Positions 37,614 through 46,088 of a stretch of 64,000 nt of DNA are shown piece by piece. How positions within the stretch are numbered: the stretch's first letter is position 1; each line of letters starts with the position of its first letter. A program made the position numbers and the translations under genes. The notes below the pieces were generated by a model. The model was not told where the DNA came from. It saw only the letters and a program-made list of their open reading frames with translations, and searched no databases. The DNA lies in assembly GCF_000025545.1 (NCBI RefSeq), contig NC_013889.1, positions 2,411,501 through 2,475,500 of the forward strand, in the 5' to 3' direction. Source of the DNA: Thioalkalivibrio sp. K90mix. Its GTDB lineage: Bacteria > Pseudomonadota > Gammaproteobacteria > Ectothiorhodospirales > Ectothiorhodospiraceae.

Positions 37614-38426
37614 ATGTCCCGTAACGATTTACCCAATCACCTGATGGAACGCCTGAGCGCCCGTGCCCGCCGCGAAGGCCAGGACCCGCAGGCCCTGCTC
37701 GAGCGCTGGCTGGATACGCCGGCGAGCGCCGCCAGCCTGTATGTCTCGGCCCCGGTAAACGCCCTGGTCGAGGGGCTTTATCGCGAGGACACGACGATCG
37801 CCGACATCCTCGATCGTGGCGATTTCGGGCTGGGTACCTTCAACGACCTCGACGGCGAGATGGTGGTCCTGGATGGCGAGGTCTTCCAGCTGCGCTCGGA
37901 CGGCCGGGCCTACGCGGTCACCCCGGAGACGCGCACGCCCTTCGCCTGCGTCACGCGCTTTCGCCCGTGGAGCGAGGAAACCATCGACACCCCGATGGAC
38001 TACGATGGGCTGCTCGCCCTGTTCGACCGCCTGATCCCGTCGCACAACATGGTCTACGCGATCCGGCTGGACGGCGTGTTCGATTACGTACGCACCCGCT
38101 CGGTCCCGCGCCAGGACGCCTACCGGCCGCTGGTGGAGGTTGCCCGCGAGCAGCCGGAATACGAATTCGAGGGCATTGAGGGTTCGATGGCCGGCTTCTG
38201 GACCCCCGAGTTCATGCAGTCGGTCGCGGTGCCCGGCTACCATCTGCATTTCGTGGACGCCGACCGCCGCTGTGGCGGCCACCTGCTGGAGGCCCGCCCG
38301 CGATCCATCCGCATCGCCCTGCAGCACCTCCCGCGCGTGGATCTGGGCCTGCCCATGACACTGGACTATCTGACCGCGGACCTGTCGCGAGACACATCCG
38401 AGGACCTCAACGAGGCCGAACACTGA
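37614..38426 (+). CDS. budA: Alpha-acetolactate decarboxylase with N-terminal extension
   Basis: A 270-residue protein. From residue 42 on it follows AlsD/BudA: TTIADILDRGDFGLGTFNDLDGEM, SHNMVYAIRLDG and the zinc histidines of GYHLHFVDADRRCGGH. It turns alpha-acetolactate into acetoin. The first ~37 residues (LPNHLMERLSARARREG...LLERWLD) are an extra helical segment that resembles a ribbon-helix-helix unit. No acetolactate synthase or butanediol dehydrogenase is adjacent, so it may simply drain acetolactate from branched-chain amino acid synthesis. Confidence 0.9.
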   Translation: MSRNDLPNHLMERLSARARREGQDPQALLERWLDTPASAASLYVSAPVNALVEGLYREDTTIADILDRGDFGLGTFNDLDGEMVVLDGEVFQLRSDGRAYAVTPETRTPFACVTRFRPWSEETIDTPMDYDGLLALFDRLIPSHNMVYAIRLDGVFDYVRTRSVPRQDAYRPLVEVAREQPEYEFEGIEGSMAGFWTPEFMQSVAVPGYHLHFVDADRRCGGHLLEARPRSIRIALQHLPRVDLGLPMTLDYLTADLSRDTSEDLNEAEH

Positions 38427-38529
38427 CCCAGCCGCCATCGCATTGCCCTGAAACTACCACCCAAGGCCCGCCTTAACCTGGATAGCCGGCTCGCCGTGGC
38501 CTATAAGCTAAAGCTGCGGGGTGCAGGCG

Positions 38530-39438
38530 ATGTCACAACAAACGGCCAGTATGCTCGACTTCTTTGCGCGGGGGCGTGATGCGCCGTTCCTGCGAGAGGT
38601 GCGGGCGCGCCAGGACCCTCCGGTCCCGATGATCGAGAACGCCCACCCGCCGGGGCGCATGAGCACGCCGCCGGTGCACGAGTTGATGATTAGCGACACC
38701 CGCGGGGCGCCCTTTCGCTTTCGGTGCGACATCGGCGCCGGGGCTTTTTCCGGCTGGGCAGACCTGAAGGAGTTCGTGGTGATCCCACCGAACGTTCCTA
38801 CTTACTGCCAGATGCACGACCCCGCCAGGATGCGTTTTGTCGGTATACCAGCGGGACTCGCCCGCGCCTGTCTGGAACGCGACTCCGATGACCCGCTGGA
38901 CTTTGGCCCCCTTCATACCCGCACACAGGCCGACCCTCTGGTGAGTCAGGCCCTGGCCGCCCTTTGGCAGGAGATGGGCCGGCAGGATCCGGCCGCACGT
39001 CTGTTCGTGGAGAGCATGATCGCGGTGCTGGTCGTGCGCCTTGCCCGCCTCGCGGATCAGCACCAGGAGCTGGAGGCGCGCCGCGCCGGCCTCGCGCCGC
39101 ACCAGTCGGCACGTGTCATCGAGTACATGCGCGACCATCTGGATCACCGCGTCACACTGGGCGATCTGGCCACCCTGACGGGGCTGTCGCCCTGGCACTT
39201 CGCGCGCGCCTTTCGCGAGACGCACGGCTTGCCGCCGCATCGGTACCTTACGCGCCTGCGTCTGGAACGGGCCCGCGACCTGCTGGCCGACAGCCAGCTG
39301 AGCGTGACCGAGATCGCCAGCGCCACTGGGTATTCCCCGCAGCAGCTGGCCCGCCACTTCCGCCGTGCCTTCGGCGTGGCCCCGGGCGTCTACCGGCGCC
39401 TCCAGGCGGGCAGCGCCGCCCAGGGAAACACTGACTAA
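38530..39438 (+). CDS. AraC family transcriptional regulator
   Basis: A 302-residue regulator with an N-terminal ligand-type domain and a C-terminal double helix-turn-helix (about 190-295; VTLGDLATLTGLSPWHFARAFRETHG and VTEIASATGYSPQQLARHFRRAFG). A GTG at 38521 is an alternative start. It lies upstream of the methyltransferase operon on the same strand, separated by 285 nt, and is the obvious candidate to control it. The effector is unknown. Confidence 0.92.
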   Translation: MSQQTASMLDFFARGRDAPFLREVRARQDPPVPMIENAHPPGRMSTPPVHELMISDTRGAPFRFRCDIGAGAFSGWADLKEFVVIPPNVPTYCQMHDPARMRFVGIPAGLARACLERDSDDPLDFGPLHTRTQADPLVSQALAALWQEMGRQDPAARLFVESMIAVLVVRLARLADQHQELEARRAGLAPHQSARVIEYMRDHLDHRVTLGDLATLTGLSPWHFARAFRETHGLPPHRYLTRLRLERARDLLADSQLSVTEIASATGYSPQQLARHFRRAFGVAPGVYRRLQAGSAAQGNTD

Positions 39439-39723
39439 TCTACACGCTCGAGTCGCTTTTGCGTGCGTTTAATGCGCGGTGACCGCCGTTCAGTCATTCT
39501 GCACAAGGGGACCGCAACGCCGTTCCCGCGCCCGTTTCTGATAACAACGGGCGGCCGAGCCCCAGCTTTCAATGGTTTGCGGGGTTGGCCCGCCAGCGTT
39601 ACCCGCCCGGCGGGACATTTGCCGCAAGAAAGCGCCACCCGGCGCAAGTTTGTGACCGCGCGGGGCGGCCCCACCCCCTAGGCTCAAGACAAAGCCATCC
39701 GGCGCCATCCCCGAGCCCGGTCC

Positions 39724-40827
39724 ATGTCTTCCGACCCACAAGCCAGTGCAGCCCCCACAAGAGCAACGCCACGGACCGCCGAGGCCTTCGGCGAGCACCT
39801 GATCGACATCCTCAACCACGGTGCATTGTGCCTGATGGTCTCGATCGGGCATCGCACCGGGCTGTTCGACCGGATGCGCGAACGCCCCGCCGCTACTGCA
39901 GAGGAACTTGCCACGGCCGCGGGCCTCAACCCGCGCTACGTACGCGAATGGCTGGGTGCGATGGCCACCGGCGGCTTAGTTACCGTGGAGCCGGAGGGTC
40001 CGCGCTTCGTCCTGCCTGCGGCGCATGCCGCCTGCCTGACCCGGGCCGCCGCGGCCGACAACCTGGCCGTGTTCGCCCAGTACATCGGCCTGCTGGGCGC
40101 CGTGGAAGACCGGATTGTCACAGCGTTCCACACTGGCGCTGGCGTGCCCTACGAACACTACACGCGGTTCCACGAGGTCATGGCCGAGGACAGTGGCCAG
40201 TCGGTCCTCTCCTCGCTGGAGAGCGACATCCTGCCCCTGGTACCGGGCCTGACCGACCACCTCGAGCGCGGGATCCGGGTGCTCGATGTCGGCTGCGGCC
40301 GCGGCCGCATCATCCACCGCCTGGCGACGCTCTATCCGCGCAGCCACTTCACCGGCGTAGATCTCTCGACTCAGGCCATCGAGCACGCCCGCGTCGAGGC
40401 AAAGGCGGACGGACTGACCAATCTTGAGTTCGTCGAGGCGGATGCGGCCGCACTGGATCGTCACGTCGAAAGCCGGTCATACGAACTGATCACCACCTTC
40501 GACGCCATTCATGACCAGGCCGCCCCCCTCGCAGTGCTGCGGGGCATCCACCGCGCGCTCGCACCCGAGGGGATCTACCTGATGCAGGACATTCGCGGCT
40601 CCGGCGCAATCCACGGTGATCTCGATCACCCGTTGGGCCCCTTTCTATACACCGTGTCCTGCATGCACTGCATGCCGGTATCACTCGCTCAGGGCGGCCC
40701 GGGGCTGGGCGCGATGTGGGGTGAACCCCGGGCCCGCGAGTACCTGGCGCGCGCCGGCTTTCACGACATCCAGGTCCATCGACTCCCCCACGACCCGCAG
40801 AACAACTGGTACGTGGCCACCCGATAA
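39724..40827 (+). CDS. SAM-dependent class I methyltransferase with N-terminal winged helix (Rv2258c-like)
   Basis: A 367-residue protein. A winged-helix dimerisation region (about 20-110; ELATAAGLNPRYVREWLGAM) is followed by a Rossmann methyltransferase domain with the SAM loop VLDVGCGRG (near residue 187) and FTGVDLS. The family motif SCMHCMPVSLAQGG near the end is present. It does not match a named pathway enzyme. The 285-nt upstream gap has a 7-bp hairpin (39530-39552) and no other feature. Next is a truncated haemoglobin gene 20 nt downstream. Confidence 0.88.
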   Translation: MSSDPQASAAPTRATPRTAEAFGEHLIDILNHGALCLMVSIGHRTGLFDRMRERPAATAEELATAAGLNPRYVREWLGAMATGGLVTVEPEGPRFVLPAAHAACLTRAAAADNLAVFAQYIGLLGAVEDRIVTAFHTGAGVPYEHYTRFHEVMAEDSGQSVLSSLESDILPLVPGLTDHLERGIRVLDVGCGRGRIIHRLATLYPRSHFTGVDLSTQAIEHARVEAKADGLTNLEFVEADAAALDRHVESRSYELITTFDAIHDQAAPLAVLRGIHRALAPEGIYLMQDIRGSGAIHGDLDHPLGPFLYTVSCMHCMPVSLAQGGPGLGAMWGEPRAREYLARAGFHDIQVHRLPHDPQNNWYVATR

Positions 40828-40847
40828 CCCCGCGAGGAGGGATCACC

Positions 40848-41210
40848 ATGACCGACACAAGTCTCTACGAACGCCTGGGCGGCGAGGCACGCATCCACGA
40901 ACTCGCCAGCACCATCTTCGACAAGCACACGCAGAACACCACCATCCGCAACCGCTACGTCGACGCGGATCGCAATGACGTGATCCGTCTGGTGACCGAA
41001 TTCATCTGCAACGGCACCGGTGGGCCGCAGGCCTACAGCGGGCGCGACATGCTGACCACCCATCGCGGCATGAACATCAGCGAGGAGGAATTCGTCGCGG
41101 TGGTCGACGACATCGTCGAGGCCCTGGATGAACACGGGGTCGGCCAGCGCGAGAAGGAGGAACTGCTGATGATCTCCTGGTCGCTAAAGCCCGAGATCGT
41201 GCGGGTCTGA
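40848..41210 (+). CDS. Group 1 truncated haemoglobin
   Basis: A 120-residue globin starting SLYERLGGEARIHELA, with the proximal haem histidine at His72 (TTHRGMNISEEEF). Group 1 truncated globins bind O2, NO or sulfide-related ligands and often detoxify NO. Start follows GAGGAGG. It is sandwiched between the methyltransferase and the exported DUF302 protein with short gaps (20 and 19 nt), clearly one operon. The ligand chemistry is not shown by sequence. Confidence 0.93.
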   Translation: MTDTSLYERLGGEARIHELASTIFDKHTQNTTIRNRYVDADRNDVIRLVTEFICNGTGGPQAYSGRDMLTTHRGMNISEEEFVAVVDDIVEALDEHGVGQREKEELLMISWSLKPEIVRV

Positions 41211-41229
41211 AATCCCGGAGGAACGAACC

Positions 41230-41712
41230 ATGAAGACCTACTCACCCTTCACGGCCCTTGCACTGTCTGTCGCGGCCGCCGTGACCCTGGCCCTGACCGC
41301 TCCGGCGGTCGCCGCCGAACCCGACGACCACTTCATCATTCACGACACCGAGCAATCGCGCGAGGAACTGGCGCGGACCATCCGCGAGTTTGCCGAAAAC
41401 GAGGAGGACTGGATCTTTCTGGCCGAATTCGGCCTGGCCGGTGGCGACATCACGGCCCTGAAGGTCTGCTATCTACCCCTGGGGCCCGACATCCTGGATG
41501 CCGGGATGCATGTCGGCGCGATGATGCCCTGCGGCCATATCGGGCTGTACGAGGAAGACGGTGCGACCAAGCTGTCCATGCTGCACCCGAAATTCATGAC
41601 CACGCTGCAGCCGCATCCGAGCCTGGAGCGGGCAGTGGAACGCGCCGAGCCGGCCTTCGAGACGTTGCTGAACCATGCCCTGGGGCCTGGGGCCGCGCCC
41701 GCAAGGCAATGA
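41230..41712 (+). CDS. Exported DUF302 family protein
   Basis: A 160-residue protein with a signal peptide (cleavage near residue 29, AVA-AEP). The DUF302 domain follows, with KVCYLPLGPDILDAGM, MMPCGHIGLYEEDG and a C-terminal helical region. The family function is unknown; members are often found with haem, thiol or redox genes. It is the last gene of the methyltransferase - globin operon and is followed by an 11-bp hairpin. Confidence 0.88.
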   Translation: MKTYSPFTALALSVAAAVTLALTAPAVAAEPDDHFIIHDTEQSREELARTIREFAENEEDWIFLAEFGLAGGDITALKVCYLPLGPDILDAGMHVGAMMPCGHIGLYEEDGATKLSMLHPKFMTTLQPHPSLERAVERAEPAFETLLNHALGPGAAPARQ

Positions 41713-41769
41713 GCCGTAGCCGGACGCCAACGATCCGCGGCGGTGCGGCCCACGCCTGGCCACAGGCAC

Positions 41770-41800
41770 GGGTCTCCGGACAGAGACGGTCCGGAGACCC
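41770..41800 (+). terminator. Hairpin after the DUF302 operon
   Basis: A perfect 11-bp stem (GGGTCTCCGGA at 41770-41780, TCCGGAGACCC at 41790-41800) with a 9-nt loop lies 58 nt after the stop. No T-tract follows. Confidence 0.5.
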
Positions 41801-41850
41801 GCCAGCCGCAATAGTCCTGAAGGAGACGCTGGTTTAATTGCGCAAACCGC

Positions 41851-41869
41851 CTGTCACAGAACCGTCACC
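41851..41869 (+). promoter_or_regulatory. Pho-box-like site upstream of a small membrane protein gene
   Basis: CTGTCAC, AGAA, CCGTCAC: two 7-bp direct repeats with a 4-bp spacer, close to the PhoB consensus (CTGTCAT AAAA CTGTCAT). It lies 22 nt before the start codon at 41891, which leaves very little leader. The likeness is visible; regulation by PhoB is inferred. Confidence 0.4.
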
Positions 41870-41890
41870 TTCGCGTTGTACGCTGGCGCG

Positions 41891-42310
41891 ATGAAGCACT
41901 CACGTTCACGCCACTGGGCCGGGGCCGGCGCCGATCTCTGGCTTCTGCTGCAAACGGTCGACGGAGTGGAAAAGGCACAGCGACTGGCCCGGGTCGCCGG
42001 CTGGGTGCTGGCGCTGGCCGGTGCGGTCGTCGTCGCACTCGGTCTGCTGATGCAGCACACCCCGACGATGCTGGAGGGGACCCTGGTCGCACTGCTCGCC
42101 GTCATCGGCGGCTGGCTGCGCAGCCGCATCGCCGCCATGATCCTGATGTTGCTGATGGCGCTTGGACTGGCCACCGGCCTGGCAGCCGGAGCGGCGACAG
42201 GAGGCCTGCTGCTGCAGGTCGCCCTGTTCGGCATTGCCCTGCGCATGGTCGAAGCGACCTTTCGCTTTCGCCAGCGGCATCCGTTCGAGCAGCGCCATAA
42301 CGGTCAATAG
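41891..42310 (+). CDS. Hypothetical membrane protein
   Basis: A 139-residue protein with three or four hydrophobic segments (about 36-52, 57-72, 76-95, 98-115) and charged ends. I recognise no family. ATG at 41891 is used; a TTG 15 nt upstream is in frame. The Pho-box-like repeat just before it is the only regulatory hint. A 60-nt gap separates it from the Abhydrolase_9 gene. Confidence 0.65.
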   Translation: MKHSRSRHWAGAGADLWLLLQTVDGVEKAQRLARVAGWVLALAGAVVVALGLLMQHTPTMLEGTLVALLAVIGGWLRSRIAAMILMLLMALGLATGLAAGAATGGLLLQVALFGIALRMVEATFRFRQRHPFEQRHNGQ

Positions 42311-42370
42311 ATCCCAGAGCAAACGGGGCTTCGCCGCGGAGACTTGAACCGGTCCCGTGGGCCAGACAGG

Positions 42371-44092
42371 ATGAGGCTTTCCATCCGCGAAGGAACCGCG
42401 CACGCGATGTCTGTCGTCGCCCGTCTGCAAACCCGCCTGCGGCGCTTTATCTGGCCCGGCTGGGCCACCCGTGTCCTGGGATCGCTGTCCATCCCGGGGC
42501 TGATCCTGGCCACGCTGTTCTTCGCCGCCTCGCTGACCCCGAGCCTGATCCCGCGTACCGACGATGTACAGGGCATCCTGTCCGGTCTGTCGCTGGCCGC
42601 GGGCTACGGGTTGGGTGTGTTTTTCCACTGGCTGTGGTCCTACCTGGAGCTGCCCGAGCCCAGCGAGCGCGTACACAACACCCTGGTGCTGATCGCCGGC
42701 GGCGGGGCCGCGCTGATCGTGCTGGCCTTTCTGTGGCAGGCCACCGAATGGCAGAACACCATCCGCGAGTTGATGGATCAGGAGCCGGTGGACGGGGGCT
42801 TCCCGGTCCGCCTGGGGCTGATCGCCGCGGCGGTGTTCGCAGCGACCCTGGCCGTCGCCCGACTGTTCCAGTTGCTGGTGCGCTTTCTCGCGCAGCACCT
42901 GCGGCGTTTCATCCCCCGCCGGCTATCGAACGTAATCGGTGTCGTGGCGGCCGCCGCAGTGTTCTGGGCCGTGATCGACGGCGTCGTCCTTGAATACGGC
43001 CTGCGCACCGCCGATCGCAGCTTCCAGCAGTTCGACGTACGCGAGTACCCCGGGGCCGAGCAGCCAGCCAACCCCGACCGCACGGGCAGTGCCGAGTCGC
43101 TGATCTCCTGGGAAGAGGGCCTGGGTCGTCAGGGCCAGCGCTTCATCAGCGACACCCCGGCTGCGGCTGACATCGCGGACTTCACCGGTGAAAGGGCCCT
43201 GGATCCGATCCGAGTGTATGTCGGGCTGAATGCGGCCGAGGAAATCGAGGAACGCGCCCGCCTGGCCCTGCAGGAACTGCTGAGGGTGGATGCCTTCGAC
43301 CGCTCGGTTCTGATCCTCGCCACGCCCACCGGACGCGGCTGGGTGGACAACCGCGCGATCGCGCCGGTGGAGTACCTGCATAACGGCGACATCGCAACCG
43401 TCGCCGTGCAGTACTCCTACCTTCCGAGCTGGCTGTCACTGATGTCGGAATCCCAGTACGGTCACGAGACCGCCCAGGCCGTGTTCGCGGAGATCTACAG
43501 CTACTGGAAACAGCTGCCCGCGGATGCGCGTCCGGAGCTGTACCTCTATGGCCTGAGTCTGGGCGCACTGAACTCCGAACGCGCGGCGGACCTGTACGAC
43601 GTGATCGGCGACCCGTTCAACGGTGCGCTGTGGGCCGGCCCACCCTTCCGCAGTGAGACCTGGCGTGACATCACGCGCCAGCGCCAGCCGGATTCCCCGG
43701 CGTGGCTGCCGCGTTTTCGCGACAGCTCGGTGGTGCGCTTCACCAATCAGGAGAATCACCTGGACATCCCCGGTGCCTCCTGGGGTCCGATGCGCATCGT
43801 CTACCTGCAGTACGCAAGCGACCCGATCACCTTCTTCGAGCCGCAGGCGCTGTACCGCAAGCCCGAGTGGATGCAGTCACCACGTGGCCCGGATGTCTCG
43901 CCGGACCTGACCTGGTACCCGGTCGTCACCATGATGCAGTTGGCCGTGGACGTGGCCATTGGCGATGCCGCACCGCGCGGCTACGGACATGTCTACGCCA
44001 CCGAGCACTACATCGACAGCTGGCAGGCGGTGACGGCCACGGAGTGGTCGGAAGACGAACTCGAGTGGCTGAAACGCCATCTGACCGACTAG
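42371..44092 (+). CDS. Abhydrolase_9 (DUF2319) membrane alpha/beta-hydrolase
   Basis: About 573 residues. The N-terminal half has four or five membrane helices (about 30-50, 60-80, 95-120, 145-165, 195-215). The C-terminal half is a soluble alpha/beta-hydrolase with the nucleophile elbow YGLSLGALN and NQENHLDIPGASW. This matches the Abhydrolase_9_N plus Abhydrolase_9 architecture, of unknown substrate. ATG 42371 or ATG 42407 could be the start; neither has a strong ribosome site. The stop overlaps the convergent gene's stop by 4 nt. Confidence 0.87.
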   Translation: MRLSIREGTAHAMSVVARLQTRLRRFIWPGWATRVLGSLSIPGLILATLFFAASLTPSLIPRTDDVQGILSGLSLAAGYGLGVFFHWLWSYLELPEPSERVHNTLVLIAGGGAALIVLAFLWQATEWQNTIRELMDQEPVDGGFPVRLGLIAAAVFAATLAVARLFQLLVRFLAQHLRRFIPRRLSNVIGVVAAAAVFWAVIDGVVLEYGLRTADRSFQQFDVREYPGAEQPANPDRTGSAESLISWEEGLGRQGQRFISDTPAAADIADFTGERALDPIRVYVGLNAAEEIEERARLALQELLRVDAFDRSVLILATPTGRGWVDNRAIAPVEYLHNGDIATVAVQYSYLPSWLSLMSESQYGHETAQAVFAEIYSYWKQLPADARPELYLYGLSLGALNSERAADLYDVIGDPFNGALWAGPPFRSETWRDITRQRQPDSPAWLPRFRDSSVVRFTNQENHLDIPGASWGPMRIVYLQYASDPITFFEPQALYRKPEWMQSPRGPDVSPDLTWYPVVTMMQLAVDVAIGDAAPRGYGHVYATEHYIDSWQAVTATEWSEDELEWLKRHLTD

Positions 44093-44505
44093 TCGGAAGC
44101 CCCTTCTGGAATCAGGCCCCGCTTGCGCAGGTTGCGTCCAGTGAGGTTCACCAGCGCCACCACGAATCCCGCATAAAGCAGCGCGAAGAAGGCCGCTATC
44201 CCGAGGGCCACGGCGTCGAGTGCGATACCTTCGGCCCATACCAGCACTAGCGTGAGGGGGAACTGCGTACCCCAGAGCACGGCCACCATCACCGCGATCA
44301 CCCACCGCTTCTCGGAGGGTGACAGATAGCGCCCGTTTCTGCGCCCGAAGGCCTCACATGGCCACATGACCGCCAGTACGAGAATCGCGATGCCGAGCGC
44401 CGTACCAAGCTCGTCCAGCCCGAACCAGGCAACCACCGCCATCGCAGCGATCGACAGCGAGAAATAAAGCAGTACGAAACGTAGAAGCAAGCTCTTGATG
44501 GACAT
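44089..44505 (-). CDS. Four-helix membrane protein, ABZJ_00895-like
   Basis: A 138-residue protein with four hydrophobic helices (about 6-26, 32-50, 66-86, 95-118) and a basic tail. ATG 44505 is preceded by GGAGGGGAGA; the earlier in-frame residues are not needed. Length, helix pattern and the conserved NGRYLSPSEKR between helices 2 and 3 resemble the ABZJ_00895 family of unknown function. The assignment to that family is tentative. Confidence 0.7.
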   Translation of the reverse strand: MSIKSLLLRFVLLYFSLSIAAMAVVAWFGLDELGTALGIAILVLAVMWPCEAFGRRNGRYLSPSEKRWVIAVMVAVLWGTQFPLTLVLVWAEGIALDAVALGIAAFFALLYAGFVVALVNLTGRNLRKRGLIPEGASD

Positions 44506-44599
44506 CGTCTCCCCTCCATGGGACGTCTGGAAACCGCACGCCCTTGTGCGGCCTGGATGCACGCCGGAGTCCCCCGACATGCACCATCATGACATGCAG

Positions 44600-44965
44600 C
44601 TACTCCTTGGAAAACGCGGCGTCTTCGATAATCACGGGATAGGTGTAACCCGCGCCGAAGTCGCGATCCAGGATCAGGGTCCCGGTCACCGAAACGCGAT
44701 CGCCCACCTCGGGCAGCTCCGTCGAGGTGATGGTGATGTAGTCACCCTCGTGGCCGGTGCCATCCACGAAGTGGATGAAGTTGCGGCCCATGATGTCCTC
44801 TTGCACCCGCCCAACGATACCTTCCAGACGTACCTGTTCGCCCTCCAGCTCGGACGGGGCCTGGTTCAGCTGTTCCACCGTATGCGGCTCGTCTGCCTGC
44901 ACCACGGCACCCGCCACCAGCATCACCGCCAGCAGCAGCCCCGCGATTCCCGTTTGCTTGCGCAT
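44600..44965 (-). CDS. Periplasmic OB-fold protein
   Basis: A 121-residue protein with a signal peptide (cut near residue 24, VVQA-DEP). The mature chain follows a five-strand OB-fold pattern: LEGEQVRLEGIVGRV, RNFIHFVDGTG, YITITS, VGDRVSVTGTL and TYPVIIEDA. It resembles exported BOF/tRNA-anticodon-type OB proteins. Neither the ligand nor the partner is known. The gene lies 94 nt upstream of the small membrane protein gene on the same strand. Confidence 0.75.
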   Translation of the reverse strand: MRKQTGIAGLLLAVMLVAGAVVQADEPHTVEQLNQAPSELEGEQVRLEGIVGRVQEDIMGRNFIHFVDGTGHEGDYITITSTELPEVGDRVSVTGTLILDRDFGAGYTYPVIIEDAAFSKE

Positions 44966-45133
44966 TGTTTGACCTCATTGCTTGCAGTGTGCAGCCACTC
45001 GGGCTGCTCGAAAGGGCGATTCTGGCATAGAACCCCTCATGCCAGCGCCCAGCGCGACGGAAACTGTGCCACCATTCCCCGCGCGCGGGACATCCGAATC
45101 CTGTCGCGTTCACAACAAAAAGGGAGCATCGCC

Positions 45134-45781
45134 ATGCACAACAAAAGCCGCTTCGGGATTGCCCTTGCGGGGGTTTTTTCTCTCCTGGCAATGGCCGGGT
45201 CCGCCCAAGCCAGTCCGTTCCACGGTTCGTACGTCGGCGGCCAGCTTGGCTGGGTGGGATACGACATTGACTACCGCGAAGCCGACGACGGCGGTATCTC
45301 CGGTCTCAGCGCCTCCGGCCTGACTGGTGGGGTAATGACCGGCTGGGGCACCGTCCTGGACAACGGGCTCTACCTGGGTGTCGAGTTCGACGCTCAGACC
45401 GAGGATGCCGATCTGACAGTCCGGATTGACGATGCGGAACTCGGGGTCGACAGCAAGTACAGCTATGGCATCACCGGCCGGCTCGGCACCACCGTCAACG
45501 ACAGCGTCCTGCTCTACGGGCTGGCCGGCTACCAGCGCTCCCGTTTCGACTACCGTCTGACCGAAACCGACGAGGACCTGTCCCTCCGCTTCAAGGACAG
45601 CATCAACGGAGCCCGGATTGGTGTCGGCGTCGAATACCAGCTGGACAACCGCCTGTTCATGCGTGCCGAGTACTCCTACACCTTCTACGAGAGCGAACGC
45701 TATCGCATCGAAGACGAGTTCACCCTGCGCTTCGACCCCGACGCCCAGCGCTTCACGCTCGGCCTCGGCTATCGCTTCTGA
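45134..45781 (+). CDS. Outer-membrane beta-barrel protein (OmpA/OMP_b-brl-like)
   Basis: A 215-residue protein with a signal peptide (cut near residue 26, AQA-SPF). It has about eight amphipathic strands and a C-terminal aromatic (LGLGYRF), the pattern of an 8-stranded porin-like barrel. Start follows AGGGAG. The upstream region contains a 7-bp dyad (CTGGCAT at 45022-45028, ATGCCAG at 45039-45045) of unknown role. The function is probably structural or adhesive. Confidence 0.85.
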   Translation: MHNKSRFGIALAGVFSLLAMAGSAQASPFHGSYVGGQLGWVGYDIDYREADDGGISGLSASGLTGGVMTGWGTVLDNGLYLGVEFDAQTEDADLTVRIDDAELGVDSKYSYGITGRLGTTVNDSVLLYGLAGYQRSRFDYRLTETDEDLSLRFKDSINGARIGVGVEYQLDNRLFMRAEYSYTFYESERYRIEDEFTLRFDPDAQRFTLGLGYRF

Positions 45782-46088
45782 CCCCGCCCCCGTCGCGTCC
45801 GATCCGGGGCGCGACGGGTCCATCAGGAGGCCTGAGCCGCCTTCAGCCGGAGGGCTGCCACACGGTGCTTCAGACTCTCCGCGGTGTAGTGGACGACCAG
45901 ATACAGGGAGGACACGACCACAGGCGTAGTGCTCGGGTCCGAACTCGACGCCCTCCCGACCGCAGATGCCCTCCAGGCACCCCGCGCTCCGGCTCACACC
46001 CCCTCGGACCACCGAGCAAGCCCCCAGGGAAAGCATACGCCGGCCTAACGCGGCGGCAGTCGGGCCACAAACATGCGACGATTAACCC
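45782..46088. other. 307-bp gap with no secure gene
   Basis: The gap lies between the outer-membrane protein and mtfA. On the leftward strand a short frame ends at 45823 with the protein-like tail LYLVVHYTAESLKHRVAALR, opening only after a stop near 46000 and lacking a good ATG. Another leftward frame begins MLSLGACSVVRGG at 46036 and has a lipobox-like cysteine, but continues as antisense of the outer-membrane gene. These could be remnants of one frameshifted small gene. I cannot support a gene here. Confidence 0.4.

Noticed and set aside
45110-46036. A 308-residue leftward frame starting with a lipobox-like segment
   Set aside because: Two thirds of it is antisense to the outer-membrane barrel gene; only the first part is outside, and it has no family match.
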